From the NCBI GenBank assembly GCA_001637315.1, contig LSZA01000013.1, positions 1-56,043 on the forward strand: DNA of 56,043 nt, read 5' to 3'. The translations under genes and the position numbers were made by a program. This document shows positions 9,774 through 18,942 of the stretch, one piece after another. The DNA is from Phormidium willei BDU 130791 (GTDB lineage Bacteria > Cyanobacteriota > Cyanobacteriia > Cyanobacteriales > Geitlerinemataceae). Numbering within the stretch: position 1 is the first letter of the stretch; each line of letters opens with the position of its first letter. Under the pieces are notes generated by a model, which saw nothing but the letters and a program-made list of their open reading frames with translations, was not told where the DNA came from and did no database searches.

Positions 9774-10430
9774 ATAATTAAGTGTAGTATATTTTAAGCA
9801 CACTGATTAATGAAGGATGACTTTGTTTTAAGCGGGCGCTCGGTTTCAGACCTTAAGGCTCACCTGGTGCTGACCACAAAATACCGCTGCAAGGTGTTCA
9901 CCGCCGAGATGTTGGGGCGGCTGACAGAAATCGTTGGCGACCTGTGTGAAAAATGGGATTGCAAACTGATAGAGGTCAACGGCGAGGCCGACCACATCCA
10001 CATCCTGTTTCAGTACTACCCTCAGATGGCGCTGCCCAAGTTCGTCAACAATTTGAAGTCTGTATCTAGTCGCAGACTGAGGGCTGAGTTTGCAGAGCGC
10101 GTGAACAAGTTCTACTGGAGGTCAGTACTCTGGAATGAGTCGTATTTCATCGCTAGTTGTGGAGGGGTCACGGTGTCAGTTTTGAAGCGGTACATTGAAC
10201 AGCAGGATTCCCCTGATTCGGGCACTTCGGGGGCTAAGTCCTTTGGACAGGCTTCGCCAACGACCCCCCCCAGCGCCCCTGGCTCTCATCCCGAAGCTCC
10301 CCTGTGCCTCCGGCAGGCTTCGCCAACGGAAAAGCGCGGGGCTTCGGGCCGATTAGCTATAGCCGTCCTAAACACGCTAGGATCACGGGTAGCTACCGAT
10401 TGGTTCGAGCGCATCCGTCCTTTGCACTTA
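8475..10430. mobile_element. IS200/IS605-family element with divergent tnpB and tnpA
   Basis: The element contains tnpB on the minus strand and tnpA on the plus strand, starting 36 bases apart. Its right end is placed at about 8475 because the minus strand there finishes with GGGAGCATGTCAC, the characteristic end of cyanobacterial IS605-type elements. The left end lies between tnpA and the phasin gene, somewhere in 10220-10438; this stretch holds two copies of CAGGCTTCGCCAACG (10248-10262 and 10314-10328) and inverted GAAGC/GCTTC arms. This family makes no target duplication, so the exact left boundary cannot be set from the sequence alone. An omega-RNA guide would be expected to cover the tnpB 3' end and the right end. 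Confidence 0.8.
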
Positions 10431-10475
10431 AAATTTCGATGGATAATAACAATCTACTTACCCAACTGCTCATGA
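9810..10475 (+). CDS. tnpA: IS200/IS605 TnpA Y1 transposase with read-through tail
   Basis: A single-strand DNA transposase of the HUH class. The HUH pair is H62/H64 in ADHIHILF and the catalytic tyrosine is Y128 in LKRYIEQQ. The transposase domain ends near residue 135, the usual family length. The reading frame then continues another 85 residues through the left-end region, with a low-complexity Ser/Pro/Gly-rich translation, and stops only inside the next gene (overlap 10439-10475). The missing stop may reflect mutation or an element truncated at its end; the extension is unlikely to be functional. Confidence 0.88.
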   Translation: MKDDFVLSGRSVSDLKAHLVLTTKYRCKVFTAEMLGRLTEIVGDLCEKWDCKLIEVNGEADHIHILFQYYPQMALPKFVNNLKSVSSRRLRAEFAERVNKFYWRSVLWNESYFIASCGGVTVSVLKRYIEQQDSPDSGTSGAKSFGQASPTTPPSAPGSHPEAPLCLRQASPTEKRGASGRLAIAVLNTLGSRVATDWFERIRPLHLKFRWIITIYLPNCS

Positions 10476-10762
10476 TCGGCGTGGGAACCACCTCCCTCGT
10501 TGCTGAGAAAATTAAAGAGGTCAGCGATCGCTGGGTTAAAGAAGGAAAAATCGATTCTGATGATGCTAAATCGATGATCGACGACTTTATGACCCAGTTT
10601 AAGTCAGAACAGGGCAACTTAGAGAAACAACTCGATCGCCAACTTCGCAACGCCATGCAAGATTTGGGGGTTCCTCGTCAAGCCGAGATGGATGAGTTGC
10701 GAGGACGGCTCGATCGCCTCGAACGCCAACTTCGCGATCTCGAAAATAAAAATTGGCGGTAA
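10439..10762 (+). CDS. Phasin-like coiled-coil protein
   Basis: A 107-residue protein starting MDNNNLLTQLLMIGVGTTS at the ATG at 10439. A short hydrophobic N-terminal segment is followed by VSDRWVKEGKID.DDAK, the pattern seen in PhaI/PhaF-type phasins, and a long amphipathic coiled coil ending in ELRGRLDRLERQLRDLE. Phasins coat polyhydroxyalkanoate granules; in cyanobacteria these short proteins are annotated by that similarity and the role is uncertain. The IS605-type element ends just upstream, so it may have displaced the native promoter. No poly(hydroxyalkanoate) synthase is nearby. Confidence 0.75.
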   Translation: MDNNNLLTQLLMIGVGTTSLVAEKIKEVSDRWVKEGKIDSDDAKSMIDDFMTQFKSEQGNLEKQLDRQLRNAMQDLGVPRQAEMDELRGRLDRLERQLRDLENKNWR

Positions 10763-10780
10763 GCTAATCTGGGAGATTGT

Positions 10781-10802
10781 TTGATGCAAATTTGATGCAA
10801 AT
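10781..10802. repeat. 11-bp tandem duplication
   Basis: TTGATGCAAAT occurs twice in tandem (10781-10791 and 10792-10802) in the spacer between the phasin-like gene and the FKBP gene. Confidence 0.8.
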
Positions 10803-10853
10803 TGTTTGATCCAATCTGACCCATTTCATTCATTTGGCAAATCAAACGTGATC

Positions 10854-10860
10854 AAGGAGG
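10854..10860 (+). promoter_or_regulatory. Strong Shine-Dalgarno site selecting a TTG start
   Basis: AAGGAGG lies six bases before the TTG at 10867. It supports TTG as the real start of the FKBP gene, since no suitable ATG or GTG precedes the membrane anchor. Confidence 0.8.
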
Positions 10861-10866
10861 ACTACT

Positions 10867-11445
10867 TTGCGACCTATTTTAATTAGTTTGAGTGTCGTTA
10901 TTGTCTGTGCAGTAGCGATTTTGTTTACCCTAATTAATGCACAGAATCAAACGGCTCTCGCGGCGAATCGGCAGGCCGAAGAACAGCAAGCCGAGCCAGC
11001 CGCCGCCGCCGAACCCGCCCAACCCATCAACGACACGAACCCCAGTCTCTTTGCACAAGCACCGGCGGAGACTAAAACCTCAGAACCCGTGGCTGATGAG
11101 AATGGTGTCTATACCACCGCATCCGGGTTGAAGTATGAAAAACTCGAAAGCGGTGACGGCGCACAGCCGCAAACGGGCCAAACGGTGATGGTTCACTATA
11201 CCGGGATGCTCGAAGATGGAACCGTCTTTGATAGTTCCCGTGAGCGCAATCGTCCCTTTAGTTTCCGCATTGGTGTCGGCCAAGTGATTCGCGGCTGGGA
11301 TGAAGGCGTGGGAATGATGCAGGTTGGCGATCGTTGGAAGCTCATTATTCCCCCGGACCTTGGCTATGGTGAACGGGGTGCAGGTGGTGTGATTCCCCCC
11401 AATGCAACCCTCATCTTTGATGTGGAATTGCTGCGAATTTCTTAA
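10867..11445 (+). CDS. Membrane-anchored FKBP-type peptidyl-prolyl isomerase
   Basis: A 192-residue protein with an uncleaved-looking N-terminal hydrophobic segment (residues 3-24), a disordered Ala/Glu/Pro-rich linker (about 30-80) and one FKBP domain (about 90-192). The FKBP signature is clear: [26 protein letters not shown] and [11 protein letters not shown], ending in LIFDVELL. It likely assists folding in the periplasm or thylakoid lumen. Translation starts at TTG, chosen because of a perfect Shine-Dalgarno site. It converges with dnaB. Confidence 0.92.
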   Translation: MRPILISLSVVIVCAVAILFTLINAQNQTALAANRQAEEQQAEPAAAAEPAQPINDTNPSLFAQAPAETKTSEPVADENGVYTTASGLKYEKLESGDGAQPQTGQTVMVHYTGMLEDGTVFDSSRERNRPFSFRIGVGQVIRGWDEGVGMMQVGDRWKLIIPPDLGYGERGAGGVIPPNATLIFDVELLRIS

Positions 11446-11469
11446 ATAGGTGGCTAGGTTCATCTCGAC

Positions 11470-11515
11470 TTCAGGCTGACTTCGAGACAGCGAAATCAGC
11501 CTGAAATTTGTCCTT
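11470..11515 (+). terminator. Terminator after the FKBP gene
   Basis: A perfect 10-bp stem (TTCAGGCTGA at 11470-11479 with its complement at 11496-11505) is followed by a T-rich run ending TCCTTTT. It lies between the convergent FKBP and dnaB genes. Confidence 0.75.
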
Positions 11516-11573
11516 TTAGGCCAAACCTGCGCCAATCTGGACACCGAGAATTTAGACAACCAGCCGAACCCCA

Positions 11574-14294
11574 TTAACCCGGCGGAAGTTGGCCATAAGA
11601 CCCTCCCGCTAGGGGACGACCGGGATTGGCGAGATTGCGGAAACGGGTATATTGAGGGTCAAACAGCAGTTTCACGATCCCCGTCGGACCATTGCGGTGT
11701 TTGGCGATAATGAGCTCCGTAATACCGCGATCGGGGGTATCGGGGTTATAGTATTCATCCCGATAGAGCATGGCCACTAAATCCGCATCCTGCTCAATCG
11801 ACCCACTTTCACGCAAGTCTGACATCATAGGCCGTTTATTGTTGCGAGCTTCCACACCACGACTCAACTGGGAGAGCGCAATCACCGGAACATTGAGTTC
11901 CCGCGCCAAGCCTTTGAGCGATCGCGTAATCCGAGATAATTCCTGAACCCGGTTGTCTCCCGCTCCCTCCATCAGTTGTAAATAGTCTAATAACACCAAT
12001 CCTAAGGGTTTCCCCTGTTCAGCCTGCAAGCGTCGGCATTTAGACCGCATCTCAGTTACGGTAATGTTGGCGGTATCATCGATAAAAATGGGAATTTCTG
12101 ACAGGGAGGCTAAGGCGCGACTGAGAGGTTCCCATTCGTTTTGACTGACGCGGCCGGCTCGCAGGCGGTTACTTTCAATTCCTGAGTCACTGGCGAGCAA
12201 TCGTTGCACGAGTTGCTCTTTGGACATCTCTAAGCTAAACACCGCCACGGGTAATTTATAGCTATTGGCTAAGTTACGGGCGATATTCAGACTGAACGCT
12301 GTGTTATGAACACAGATATCATTAGCGACAAAGTTATGAGTCTCAGGAATCGTTAAATCGTAAACTTGAGCCTCGCCCAATTCTTCAATTGCTGTGATTT
12401 CATCCCAATAGACATCACTATCAGCAAGGTGTTGTAGGTCAGGGTTATCTAGGGCGATCGCCAGTTTACTTTGTTCTCGCCGAGTTGCCAAGCTTTGTCG
12501 AACCCGCTCAATCGCCTCTTCTTTACTAAAGATACCAATCTCATCAATAAACCGACGAATCGATTGGACATGAGTAATATCGAGTTGCCAAGCCGGTCGT
12601 CTTTCGTCTTTATAGCGAACCTGGCGGTGCTTGAGAGCAGCAATAATCCCAAAGCGCACCAGCAAATGTTGGATTTGACGAGCTAAGACCTCATGGACGC
12701 TCAGGTATCCAAGTTGACATTGACCACTGTTAAGAACTGCTGCCCAGCCATCCGTTGCAAACAGTCGATTCAGAAATAAAGCAAGTTGGGGCTTAGGTAA
12801 CTTAAATATCACTTCGGGAATTGTTTTTTGATGTGCATTTTTCCCCCACAAGCCTAATGTGTCTAACCAACATTTAATTCGGTTCTGGCTAACTCGCCGC
12901 AAGTTCGTAACGATATCGGGATTGAAGTCTGGGCTGGCTTCTAAGTGTTGAAATAGGCGATCGCTCACCTCAAGGCTTGGGCTTAGATTTTTTGATTTCC
13001 AGAGACTCACCAAGGCCGGAGAAACCCCAATTTGAGCGGCGAGTTGTCGTGCTGAACCGGGATACTGAGCCAGTGCATCACGCAATCCTGTCGCAAAGCG
13101 CACTCGGTTAGCCGCCATCTGTTGAGGATCACAGACGGTTAAAAAGGAGGGAGTTCGGGTTCCTCCTGAGTGTTGTTGGTGGACTGTCATCCCCGGAAAT
13201 TGCTCAACAGCTTCAATAAAGTCTTGTTGAATGTTAGAATTACCATTCGTAAAACGGGGAGTCCCCGAGGTGAGAGTCCCATCGCCAATCAAGTAGGCGA
13301 GGAGTTTGATTTGATGCTCGGGTAACGGCTCATCTCCAAACACCTCTAAACGGCGGGGGACAGCAATGCGATCGCCCACCGCCAAGCTGGCCAAAGGTTT
13401 CCATCCTGTAACCGTTAAGTAGGGGTGAGTTAAGGTGGTCTCAATTTGTCGCCCTAGGCGAGTTGTGACGCGAAAAATAGGCTTGACACCATCATCAATA
13501 AAGTCAGAGACTTGCGTCTGTTGAAAGCGCCAATGGTTCCCTAGGGTGAGAACAGTTCCTTGGCGACGGCGGTAGAGTTCTCCCATCGTGACGAGAGAAC
13601 CATCTGTTAATAGCACCTGCGATCGCTCATGCAGACATTTTCCCATGGACGGGCGCCCCGCCACAATAATTAAATCCGACGTTTGAAAGCCTCCCGTCAT
13701 CGCATCGAGGTCATAAAACCCCGATAAAAACCCCGGTTGCGCTTGGGTTTCAATTTGAGCTTCTAATTCTTGAAACGCATGAATTAGGGTTTCAAATAAA
13801 GGCACTAAATCCTGTTGAGGACGCTTTTGAGTAATCGAAAAAATCTTTTGTTCGGCTTGATCTAACACCGTCTCTAACGGGGTCGCCGCTTGATAGCCTA
13901 AGCCGGTGATCTCCTGTCCCGCTTGAATAAGCTGGCGACGGAAATATTTATCCATCACCAAAGCTGCATATTGGTCAATATTGACCGCTGAGACGGTGCG
14001 ATCGACCAATTGAGCCAATTTACTTTGGCCGCCAACTTTTTCTAAGAGGTCGCGATCGCGTAACCAGGCCGTGACACTAATTAAATCCGTCGGCTGTCCT
14101 ACACTATGTAACCCCTCGGCCGCCTGAAAAATGGTTTGATGGGTTTGTACATAAAATGCTTCTGCTGTCAAGACTTCCACCACCCGATTCATGGCTTCGG
14201 GATCGAGCAAAATTCCCCCTAAAATCGCCTCTTCCGCTTCGATATTCTGGGGGGGAAGTTTATCTGCATCGTACCCTTGAAAGTCTAAGACCAT
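11574..14294 (-). CDS. dnaB: Replicative DNA helicase DnaB, intein-containing precursor
   Basis: A 906-residue precursor; after splicing the helicase would be about 461 residues, normal for DnaB. The N-terminal primase-interacting domain (LPPQNIEAEEAILGG) is followed by the linker and the RecA-like helicase domain. The Walker A motif GRPSMGKT is split between K and T by the intein. Downstream helicase motifs include LVLLDYLQLM (Walker B) and LSQLSRGVEAR...RPMMSDLRESG. The ATG at 14294 (MVLDFQGYDADK) is preferred over a start 18 codons upstream, which would place unusual residues before the family start. Without splicing the ATPase site would be disrupted. Confidence 0.96.
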   Translation of the reverse strand: MVLDFQGYDADKLPPQNIEAEEAILGGILLDPEAMNRVVEVLTAEAFYVQTHQTIFQAAEGLHSVGQPTDLISVTAWLRDRDLLEKVGGQSKLAQLVDRTVSAVNIDQYAALVMDKYFRRQLIQAGQEITGLGYQAATPLETVLDQAEQKIFSITQKRPQQDLVPLFETLIHAFQELEAQIETQAQPGFLSGFYDLDAMTGGFQTSDLIIVAGRPSMGKCLHERSQVLLTDGSLVTMGELYRRRQGTVLTLGNHWRFQQTQVSDFIDDGVKPIFRVTTRLGRQIETTLTHPYLTVTGWKPLASLAVGDRIAVPRRLEVFGDEPLPEHQIKLLAYLIGDGTLTSGTPRFTNGNSNIQQDFIEAVEQFPGMTVHQQHSGGTRTPSFLTVCDPQQMAANRVRFATGLRDALAQYPGSARQLAAQIGVSPALVSLWKSKNLSPSLEVSDRLFQHLEASPDFNPDIVTNLRRVSQNRIKCWLDTLGLWGKNAHQKTIPEVIFKLPKPQLALFLNRLFATDGWAAVLNSGQCQLGYLSVHEVLARQIQHLLVRFGIIAALKHRQVRYKDERRPAWQLDITHVQSIRRFIDEIGIFSKEEAIERVRQSLATRREQSKLAIALDNPDLQHLADSDVYWDEITAIEELGEAQVYDLTIPETHNFVANDICVHNTAFSLNIARNLANSYKLPVAVFSLEMSKEQLVQRLLASDSGIESNRLRAGRVSQNEWEPLSRALASLSEIPIFIDDTANITVTEMRSKCRRLQAEQGKPLGLVLLDYLQLMEGAGDNRVQELSRITRSLKGLARELNVPVIALSQLSRGVEARNNKRPMMSDLRESGSIEQDADLVAMLYRDEYYNPDTPDRGITELIIAKHRNGPTGIVKLLFDPQYTRFRNLANPGRPLAGGSYGQLPPG
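12303..13637 (-). other. DnaB P-loop intein with LAGLIDADG endonuclease
   Basis: A 445-residue intein. It begins with Cys1 (CLHERSQVLLTDGS), has the block B motif THPYLTV, and ends FVANDICVHN with the penultimate His and terminal Asn; the +1 extein residue is Thr. Two LAGLIDADG helices are visible, LLAYLIGDGTL and LALFLNRLFATDG, each with its acidic residue, so the homing endonuclease could be active. Between them lies a helix-turn-helix-like stretch (ARQLAAQIGVSPALVSLW) that may aid DNA recognition. Insertion in the P-loop of DnaB is a recurrent intein site in bacteria. Confidence 0.93.
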
Positions 14295-14394
14295 AGATCG
14301 CAAGCCGCACCTGACCCTCAATACTGAACAATGGAAAAACCTTACCACAGTCTGGGGTTAACCCTCGGGGTCTGAGATTCGCCCACATCGGCCC

Positions 14395-14433
14395 AGCAAA
14401 ATCCGGCGGCCTTGCGTAGGCAAAACCGCCGGA
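14395..14433 (-). terminator. psbY terminator
   Basis: An 8-bp GC-rich stem (TCCGGCGG at 14402-14409 with its complement at 14426-14433) is followed on the minus strand by TTTTG. It lies 35 bases after the psbY stop. Confidence 0.7.
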
Positions 14434-14468
14434 CTGACTCGGTTACAGAGGATAATTCCGAACGTTCC

Positions 14469-14594
14469 CTAACTTTGACGGTTGAGGTAGTTTTGGACTT
14501 GTCCTAACGCAGCTTGACCAATGTTGAACAATGCCCAGCCGAGGGCGATCGCGATCGGACCGAGAACAACCAGTAAACGCCAATCAAAATCCAT
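14469..14594 (-). CDS. psbY: Photosystem II protein PsbY
   Basis: A 41-residue single-span thylakoid protein. It starts [13 protein letters not shown] and contains one hydrophobic helix (about residues 6-28) then GQAALGQV and a short polar tail. This matches cyanobacterial PsbY, a peripheral low-molecular-weight PSII subunit near cytochrome b559. The MDxDWR start, single helix and length are diagnostic. It is monocistronic, with a terminator just downstream and about 140 bases of spacer upstream before the next gene. Confidence 0.87.
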   Translation of the reverse strand: MDFDWRLLVVLGPIAIALGWALFNIGQAALGQVQNYLNRQS

Positions 14595-14742
14595 AGACCC
14601 TACTCCTGTCTTAAAAAAATCTTAAATACTCTTCTTCGAGTACCCATTATATCTCCATTGTGTTAAATTTTACCGCCGTCGCCGAGGCATTCACTGAGAT
14701 TTCCCTCACAGAATCCTCTCAACTCCATTCCAGCCGGCGCTT

Positions 14743-15294
14743 TTAGCCATGAAACCCTAAATCTGAGCCAGTCCCCCCATGAACCTGAGCCAAACGCTCA
14801 TACTTACGAGCATGATCCATCAAATCAGCCGCCTGTTCCTCGGAAACGGGCCGCACCACTTTGGCGGGAATCCCCAACACCAGCGATCGCGGCGCAACAT
14901 CTTTCGTGACCAAGGCTCCAGCCCCAATAATACTCCCCGCTCCCACGCGCACCCCATTCAAAATCGTCGCCCCAATCCCCACCAAACAGCCGCGTTCGAT
15001 ATAAGCACTATGAATCACCGCTCGGTGGCCCACTGTCACGAACTCCTCTAACACCAGTGGTTCCCCAGGATCTCCATGTAAAATCGCCCCATCCTGGACA
15101 TTACTCATAGCACCAATACGAATCGCAACCACATCGCCTCGAATCACGGCCCCATACCAAACACTCGCTCCCGCCTCTAGGGTCACATCCCCCAACACCG
15201 TCGCATTGGCGGCCACAAAGCTGGCCCGAGAACAGTCAACCGGCGGCCAGTAATCGGGATTGGGGACATCAGCGGGGAATTGAGGGGAGTTCAT
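14743..15294 (-). CDS. Gamma-carbonic-anhydrase-like hexapeptide-repeat protein
   Basis: A left-handed beta-helix protein of about 183 residues. The gamma-CA family pattern is evident: ASVWYGAVIRGDV, NVQDGAILHGDPG, VTVGHRAVIHSA, GCLVGIGATILNGV and GAGALVTKDV. Three His residues in HGDP, GHRAVIHS positions match the metal ligands of CamH/YrdA-type proteins. It lacks the RuBisCO-like repeats of CcmM, so it is not the carboxysome scaffold. The start at 15294 (MNSPQFPADV) is used; another ATG five codons upstream (15309) is equally possible because neither has a good ribosome binding site. Confidence 0.87.
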   Translation of the reverse strand: MNSPQFPADVPNPDYWPPVDCSRASFVAANATVLGDVTLEAGASVWYGAVIRGDVVAIRIGAMSNVQDGAILHGDPGEPLVLEEFVTVGHRAVIHSAYIERGCLVGIGATILNGVRVGAGSIIGAGALVTKDVAPRSLVLGIPAKVVRPVSEEQAADLMDHARKYERLAQVHGGTGSDLGFHG

Positions 15295-15488
15295 GATCTC
15301 GCCAGTCATACTTAAGAATTAACAATCTTGCCTTAGCAGCAGAACTTCACGGGCAGGTTAAGATAGAACCTAGACGAAAACCGTTAGCTCCATGCCCGGC
15401 TGCCTTCAACGATCTGGCAACGATCGGGCCGCCTCGCAGCTGAGCCTAACCTGGTTCTTGTCGATCGTCGAGTGAGTACGATTATTGC

Positions 15489-16007
15489 ATGGACTATTTT
15501 ACCGATCCAAGCTCTCAGTATCCCATTTTTGGACCGGAGATTGAATGTCCCCACTGTCGGCAAAAGATTTCCGCCTTGACCTTGACCGATACTTATCTGT
15601 GTCCTCGTCATGGTGCCTTTGAAGCCGATCCCAAAACCGGGGAACTGGTGCATCTCCAATCCAACCGACATTGGCGTTTATGGAATCACGAGTGGTATCG
15701 TCAACATACTCACCCGGACGGCATTCGCTTTGAGATTCATGAAGCCCTCGATCGCCTCTATACCCAAGGCTACCGGGCCACTCGCATTGTCATTGCGGTT
15801 CGCTATCGGGATTTGATGGCGGCCTATTTAGACCGTAGCAGTCCCTGGCGCGATCGCGGCGACAGTTGCCTCAGCAAACTCTATGGCCTCCCGGTTAGCT
15901 TCAGCCCTGAGGGGAAAGATGACCCCTGCTGGGATGTGATTAATTTTGATTTAGAAAAAGAACCTGGCGTTCCGGTTCGCTATCCTTACTTTCGCCTGTT
16001 TGAATAA
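15489..16007 (+). CDS. TIGR02652-like conserved cyanobacterial protein
   Basis: A 172-residue soluble protein. Near the N-terminus are two cysteine motifs, ECPHCRQK and LCPRHGAFE, that look like a small zinc-binding module, followed by a basic/aromatic region (HWRLWNHEWYRQH) and a C-terminal RYPYFRLFE. I place it in the TIGR02652 family of cyanobacteria-specific proteins from recall of this pattern; function is unknown. It is followed 51 bases later, same strand, by the VOC gene, and may be co-transcribed with it. Confidence 0.75.
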   Translation: MDYFTDPSSQYPIFGPEIECPHCRQKISALTLTDTYLCPRHGAFEADPKTGELVHLQSNRHWRLWNHEWYRQHTHPDGIRFEIHEALDRLYTQGYRATRIVIAVRYRDLMAAYLDRSSPWRDRGDSCLSKLYGLPVSFSPEGKDDPCWDVINFDLEKEPGVPVRYPYFRLFE

Positions 16008-16058
16008 GGATCTGTCCCTGGGGATTAGCCTGATGCTGTCTCTCTCTCGCTGTTTTCT

Positions 16059-16514
16059 ATGCACCACGCCTCCATTCGGACCGCAGATATTCACCGCGCG
16101 ATCGCCTTCTACGAACAACTCGGCTTTCGAGTCTGTGAGCGCTTTACAACCGGCTACACCCTGGCCTGTTGGCTCGAAGGCTTAAAGGGACGGATTGAAC
16201 TGATCCAAATTCCGGAACCGAAACCGGCGCCGGATGCTTTTGGCGATGAGCATTATGTGGGTTACTACCATCTCTCGTTTGATCTCAGTGATCTCTTGGC
16301 TGAGATGGGCCAAGATTTACCCACTTGGTTAGAGGGCCTACGTCAACGGTTTGAACAAGCGGCGGCGGACTCCCCCCAACATGTTACTCCCCTGAAGGTG
16401 CTACTTGACCCTGAACAACAGCAAATCGGCGATCGCCTCTATGAAGTGGCCTTTATCGCCGATTCTGATGGGTTACCCTTAGAGTTCCTGCGAGAACTGA
16501 GAACTCTAAGTTGA
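16059..16514 (+). CDS. VOC (glyoxalase/bleomycin-resistance) family protein
   Basis: A 151-residue protein with the paired beta-alpha-beta-beta-beta pattern of the vicinal-oxygen-chelate fold. MHHASIRTADIHRAIAFYEQLGF is the standard VOC start, with a potential metal-ligand His. A second half contains YYHLSFDLSD and ends VAFIADSDGLPLEFL, which supplies a Glu ligand position. The specific reaction (lactoylglutathione lyase, dioxygenase or binding protein) cannot be assigned; it is slightly long for canonical glyoxalase I. Confidence 0.86.
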   Translation: MHHASIRTADIHRAIAFYEQLGFRVCERFTTGYTLACWLEGLKGRIELIQIPEPKPAPDAFGDEHYVGYYHLSFDLSDLLAEMGQDLPTWLEGLRQRFEQAAADSPQHVTPLKVLLDPEQQQIGDRLYEVAFIADSDGLPLEFLRELRTLS

Positions 16515-16545
16515 TCAATTGGAACAATTAACTTGGATGGTTGCT

Positions 16546-18000
16546 TCAAGAGGCCTGTTGAAACTCCCCAACGCTAACACCAATCGCAGTGACTCCTTGA
16601 GAGCCAGTATTCCCGTAGCGGTTTTCCGCCATCGGACCATTTTTGACGGCCCGTAACGGTAGGTCAATCTCGAAGCGAGTTCCTTGGCCTAATCCAGACT
16701 CGCAGGACAGTTGCCCGCGATGACGTTCAGTGACAATCTGATAACTAATGGACATTCCTAAGCCAGTGCCGACACCAATGTCCTTGGTGGTAAAGAAAGG
16801 GTCAAAGACGCGGTTCCGTACTGATTCGGGCATTCCTTCGCCATTGTCGGCGATCGTCACCCGGATGCGATCGAGACCCACTCGCTTCGTCTCAATGGTG
16901 ATTTGAGGGATTTCGGCAACCCCATCATCGGTGGCTTGCTTGCGTTTCGGCTCTAGGGCATCAATGGAGTTGGCCAAGATATTGGTAAAGACTTGGTTCA
17001 ACTGCCCCGCATAGCATTCGAGAAGCGGCAAATCTCCGTAAGACCGGACGATCTTCACCTCGGCGCGATCGCCGCTGGCCTTCAAACGATGTTGCAGAAT
17101 CACCAAGGTATTTTCTAGCCCCTGATGCACATCCACCGACTTGAGATCCGACTCATCGAGACGGGAGAAGTTGCGTAGAGAGCGGACAATTTCCTGGATG
17201 CGTTCGGTTCCCACTCGCATCGAGCCAACTAGCCGGGGCAGATCGGCTTCAATGAACTCTAAATCCACTTCTTCAATCTTCTCGTCAATCTCAGGCGTGG
17301 CCTCGGGGAGTGCCTGTTGGTACAGCCCCAGCAACTCCATGAGATGTTCCGTGTACTCGGCAATATAGGTCAAGTTGCCGTACACGAAGTTCACCGGATT
17401 GTTAATCTCATGAGCCACTCCCGCCACCAATTGACCGAGACTGGACATCTTCGCTTGGTGAACCAGTTGGGATTGTGTCTCTTGGATTTGGGCCAAGGCC
17501 CGAGTCAGTTGTTCAGATTTTTCTCGGGCTTGGGCTTCTGAGGCCATGAGCCGTTTTTGAAGTCGCCTTTGATTGAGTTGGGTTTCGATTCTCACCAGGG
17601 TCTCGGAAAACTGGAACTGTTTGCTGACATAGTCGGCCGCCCCTACCTGAAAGGCCCGGATTTTGTCGAGAGTTTCGTTACGGGCGCTGACAAAGATCAC
17701 CGGAATATCACGGGTTTCAGCAGAGGCCTTGAGGGTTGTGCAGACGGAATAGCCATCGGCGCCGGGCATATTAATGTCAAGCAAAATCAGATCTGGGTGA
17801 TGACCGAGAACAGCCTCGTGAGCGCGGTGGCTATCGGTTTCTGTAACAACTGTGTAGCCATATTTTCGTAACATTGCCGCCAGTAAGCAAGGCGAATCGT
17901 CAATCACCAGAATCTTGTCCTGGGACAAAACTACTGGTGACTTGAGAAGGTCGTCCATCTTCTGGGGAGTTAATGTCTGTGCATTTGTCTGTGCATTCAT
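16546..18000 (-). CDS. Hybrid sensor histidine kinase with N-terminal receiver
   Basis: A 484-residue soluble protein. Residues about 30-145 form a receiver domain with phospho-acceptor Asp in [10 protein letters not shown] and the conserved Lys in DYVSKQF. A coiled-coil linker (about 150-185) leads to the kinase core: H-box [22 protein letters not shown]-box [10 protein letters not shown]1 ADNGEGMPE and G2 [11 protein letters not shown]. No transmembrane or other sensor domain is visible, so the input is probably the receiver itself. It has no partner response regulator next door. The 942-bp spacer upstream should contain its promoter. Confidence 0.93.
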   Translation of the reverse strand: MNAQTNAQTLTPQKMDDLLKSPVVLSQDKILVIDDSPCLLAAMLRKYGYTVVTETDSHRAHEAVLGHHPDLILLDINMPGADGYSVCTTLKASAETRDIPVIFVSARNETLDKIRAFQVGAADYVSKQFQFSETLVRIETQLNQRRLQKRLMASEAQAREKSEQLTRALAQIQETQSQLVHQAKMSSLGQLVAGVAHEINNPVNFVYGNLTYIAEYTEHLMELLGLYQQALPEATPEIDEKIEEVDLEFIEADLPRLVGSMRVGTERIQEIVRSLRNFSRLDESDLKSVDVHQGLENTLVILQHRLKASGDRAEVKIVRSYGDLPLLECYAGQLNQVFTNILANSIDALEPKRKQATDDGVAEIPQITIETKRVGLDRIRVTIADNGEGMPESVRNRVFDPFFTTKDIGVGTGLGMSISYQIVTERHRGQLSCESGLGQGTRFEIDLPLRAVKNGPMAENRYGNTGSQGVTAIGVSVGEFQQAS

Positions 18001-18942
18001 GATTAAACCCCTATATCAGTTTTCCTAGAGAATGTTTGGATTGGTTCTAATACCCCGACCAGCTTCAAACTAACATCTTGTCCTGATGAGATGAAGTAAT
18101 GAAGACTACAGTTTTTTGAGCCTTTACAAAATCTTCAATCTTCACCTTTAGGTTTTGTTTGGGTTTGCTGATTTATGCCCTTGGACGGAGGTTTTTAGTC
18201 GAGTCCACACCATAGGGTTTTCCAGGGTATTGACTTGACCTAATTTTATTTATCATATAGATTGTTTGGGCTGATTGTCAAATAATTAAGCCTGACAATC
18301 AAGACGAGGCGGTCTCATTTTTAGAATTCATTTTACCTACGTATTAGTATCGATACTGACCTCCGTATAAACACTGACACCTAAAAACAAGGGTGGTTTG
18401 GGCAGAAAACTAAGAACAACAGTGACTCCATTGAAGATATTGCCGACATTGCCAGCATGAAAAATTGAGCCGAGCTGACTTGAGAACCTTGGAAAGATGC
18501 GACCGACCCCGATTCATCGTGGTCAATAGATAACGGATTGACTGACCGAAAAGCCAGCTAAAACTGACGTAAGATGGGTCGCTGTAGCGTCAAACTCGTG
18601 AGAGTTTTTCTTGTTTAAATGTTTCGATTGGTTGAGAAATTGAAAGGTTTAAAAAATTCCTAAACATATGTTACGAAAACTAAACCTAGCGTTAAACTTG
18701 TTAATGAAGTTAAGCGGTAATTTGGTCTGTGAATCTCATTAGATGGCTCACAGCTCGATCCCAACTTGAACAGCGTTGCAGACAGTTGGGCAGATTCCTG
18801 ACTTGAACCCCAATAATCGCTGAATCGTATTTTAGTGCTGAAAATAAACATGGCAGGCTGTAACCTCCGAAAATCAAGGAAACGCTTATACTATTAAGAG
18901 AATCTAAAGAATAATAGCAGAAAATAATTAAGAGTTGTAACG
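18001..18942. other. 942-bp spacer between hybrid kinase and cupredoxin genes
   Basis: The longest gene-free stretch in the window and clearly more AT-rich than its neighbours. Small minus-strand frames near 18660-18949 lack ribosome binding sites and recognisable composition, so I do not call them. A 6-bp stem with TTTTT tail (AAACTC at 18592-18597, GAGTTT at 18602-18607) could terminate an unseen small RNA. TATACT at 18888-18893 is a candidate -10 element for the cupredoxin gene. Confidence 0.5.

Noticed and set aside
10393-10475. GGTTCGA-like motif near 10402 as part of a tRNA T-arm
   Set aside because: No acceptor stem, D-arm or anticodon arm can be built around it; it lies in the IS left-end region.
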